Source of the DNA: CAZWXH01 sp964637725
GTDB taxonomy: Bacteria; Bacillota_I; Bacilli_A; Erysipelotrichales; Coprobacillaceae
Length of the DNA: 15,113 bases
Reading direction: 5' to 3'
Assembly: GCA_964637725.1 (NCBI GenBank)
Contig: CAZWXH010000041.1
Span: 1-15,113 of the forward strand
Shown: one piece after another, positions 14,341-15,113 of the stretch
Layout: each line of letters starts with the position of its first letter
Numbering within the stretch: the first letter of the stretch is position 1
The notes under the pieces: model-generated
Told to the model about the DNA's origin: nothing
Databases searched by the model: none
What the model saw: only the letters and a program-made list of their open reading frames with translations
Made by a program: the position numbers and the translations under genes

Positions 14341-14821
14341 ATTCTAAAATATATTTCTTCATAAATTGATCATTTTTTTCAAATAACTTAAATATCACTG
14401 CCCCAATTATCAAAACAATGACTTCTCCAGCAAACACATAGAATGCATTGATCATAAATGGAAGTCCCAAAGCGACAAATAATTCAGCACCAATAATTAA
14501 TCCTGTAATAACTCCTCCTGCAATTGCAGCCGCAAAAATATTCTTTAAATAATACATTGCTAGACACACAAGAATAGTTGATAGTGTTCCAAACACCATA
14601 TCCATCATTCCCATTGGAGATGGAATATTTGCGATGAAGCATCCCACAATTAATCCGGGAATATATTTCTTGTTATAAAACCCAAGAAATACCATAACTT
14701 CAGAAATACGCATTTGAATTGCTCCATAAGAAAATGGTGCAATTGCCATTGTTAAAACAGCATAAACGCATGCAATCATAGCATTGATTGCAACTAATCT
14801 CACATTAAAACTTTTATTCAT
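14339..14821 (-). CDS. queT: QueT family queuosine-precursor transporter (ECF substrate-binding S component)
   Basis: A 160-residue membrane protein with five to six hydrophobic segments of the QueT family (PF06177), an energy-coupling-factor S component that takes up a queuosine precursor (preQ1, preQ0 or queuine), working with a shared EcfA/EcfT module encoded elsewhere. The hallmark region YGAIQMRISEVMVFLGFYN, then PGLIVGCFIANIPSPMG and DMVFGTLSTI, is clear. Length is normal. AAGGAG (14834-14829) lies 7 nt before the ATG. The gene has its own promoter, a preQ1-I riboswitch and an attenuator in its leader, which independently supports the assignment. No queC/D/E/F genes are present, consistent with a salvage strategy, though those could lie elsewhere. 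Confidence 0.95.
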   Translation of the reverse strand: MNKSFNVRLVAINAMIACVYAVLTMAIAPFSYGAIQMRISEVMVFLGFYNKKYIPGLIVGCFIANIPSPMGMMDMVFGTLSTILVCLAMYYLKNIFAAAIAGGVITGLIIGAELFVALGLPFMINAFYVFAGEVIVLIIGAVIFKLFEKNDQFMKKYILE

Positions 14822-14865
14822 TTTTTCTCTCCTTCTCTTCTAAAGTACAGTTAGAAGCCAGACAT

Positions 14866-14888
14866 AATAAAAAGGTGGTGAGCCACCT
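14866..14888 (-). terminator. Riboswitch-controlled attenuator in the queT leader
   Basis: On the minus strand AGGTGG-CTCA-CCACCT is followed by TTTTATTATG. It lies 10 nt after the preQ1 aptamer and 45 nt before the queT start. Its 5' arm plus loop (GGTGGCTC, 14887-14880) can instead pair with GAGC and CACC of the aptamer, an antiterminator. Confidence 0.85.
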
Positions 14889-14898
14889 ACTGTTTTGT

Positions 14899-14936
14899 CC
14901 TTAGTTTTTTATACTGGGTGTTAGCTCTCGAACCAG
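14899..14936 (-). ncRNA. preQ1-I riboswitch aptamer
   Basis: On the minus strand CTGGTTCGAGAGCTAACACC is followed by CAG, TATA and the A-rich tail AAAAAACTAAGG, the preQ1 class I consensus. P1 is CTGG (14936-14933) with CCAG (14917-14914); the A-rich tail and ACTAAGG form the pseudoknot. It lies in the leader of queT and, with the attenuator, should reduce expression when preQ1 is present. Confidence 0.94.
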
Positions 14937-14945
14937 TTCTTGGAT

Positions 14946-14974
14946 ATTCTATCACAACTCTTCTTATTCATCAA
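14946..14974 (-). promoter_or_regulatory. Promoter of queT
   Basis: On the minus strand TTGATG (14974-14969), 17 bp, and TAGAAT (14951-14946). TGA directly before the -10 makes it an extended -10. Transcription would start near 14939, just ahead of the preQ1 aptamer. Confidence 0.7.
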
Positions 14975-15060
14975 GATTAAAATGTTAAGTTCCTATCGGT
15001 AAGTTGCTTTAAAAACGCATCTTTATTCACTTCCATTTAAGATTTCTTTTACAAAATAAA

Positions 15061-15113
15061 ATCGAGTAGGGTAAAATAACCATTGTTATTTTACCCTCTC
15101 ACACCACCGTACG
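15061..15113 (-). mobile_element. 3' end of a group II intron (domain V 3' strand and domain VI), truncated by the window edge
   Basis: On the minus strand the window opens with CGTACGGTGGTGTGAGAGG, the sequence seen downstream of many bacterial intron maturase genes as the 3' strand of domain V. Domain VI follows: GAGA plus GGGTAAAATAAC pairs with GTTATTTTACCC plus T-CTC around a CATT loop, leaving one bulged A (complement of 15067) seven nt before the 3' end, the expected branch point. The element ends CTACTCGAT, so the splice junction is between 15061 and 15060. The reverse-transcriptase gene would lie to the right. It is oriented the same way as queT, about 87 bp upstream of the queT -35. 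Intron class cannot be fixed from this fragment; the T-rich 3' exon would suit class C. Confidence 0.85.

Noticed and set aside
14977..15036. 19-residue frame MEVNKDAFLKQLTDRNLTF on the minus strand beside the intron
   Set aside because: No Shine-Dalgarno sequence, very short, and it runs into the queT promoter. More likely random or part of an interrupted gene.
1..15113. CRISPR arrays, tRNA or rRNA genes, insertion sequence ends
   Set aside because: No regularly spaced repeats, no tRNA cloverleaf or rRNA signature and no transposase seen on either strand; the only mobile element is the intron end at the right edge.

Overview
This window comes from an AT-rich, low-GC Bacillota chromosome (about one third G+C by eye). 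Strong Shine-Dalgarno sites of the AAGGAG/GAGGTG type, occasional GTG/TTG starts, short U-tailed intrinsic terminators and the gene content (DUF1461 membrane protein, UMF1-type MFS protein, QueT under a preQ1-I riboswitch) fit the Erysipelotrichales/Coprobacillaceae group of gut bacteria. That placement is inference; no rRNA is present.

Layout, left to right. A HAD phosphatase gene (218-814, +) converges on a two-gene minus-strand operon, a zinc-dependent phospholipase C-family protein and a UMF1/Atg22-like MFS transporter, whose genes overlap by 8 nt. Next comes a tight minus-strand housekeeping operon, aroE-rdgB-trmL-DUF1461 (5524 down to 2950), with a clear promoter and terminator. aroE is divergent from a YdjC/ChbG-type carbohydrate deacetylase gene, and a perfect 7-bp-arm inverted repeat lies between the two promoters. 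The deacetylase converges on another minus-strand pair: an orphan protein with a C-terminal PTS EIIB (lactose/cellobiose type) domain, and a maltose/galactoside-type O-acetyltransferase. A YbgC-like thioesterase (+) then faces a membrane-anchored XRE regulator and an overlapping 54-residue membrane protein (both -). A three-domain M24 aminopeptidase P follows on +, then a + operon of an XRE-AbrB fusion regulator, an ABC ATPase and an ABC-2 permease. An AI-2E family transporter (-) and queT (-) complete the genes. queT sits behind a promoter, a preQ1-I riboswitch and an intrinsic terminator.

The right edge is the 3' end of a group II intron on the minus strand. Part of domain V and all of domain VI, including a bulged branch-point A, can be read, and the 3' splice junction falls between 15061 and 15060.

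Most of the window is ordinary core genome. The parts most worth following up are the orphan EIIB-fusion protein with its acetyltransferase partner beside a chitooligosaccharide-type deacetylase, the complete preQ1 attenuation leader, the small membrane protein coupled to the XRE regulator, the operator-like palindromes at 2874-2895 and 5593-5611, and the intron end. I found no clear new defence or mobile system; the EIIB-fusion pair is the best candidate for something not yet described.
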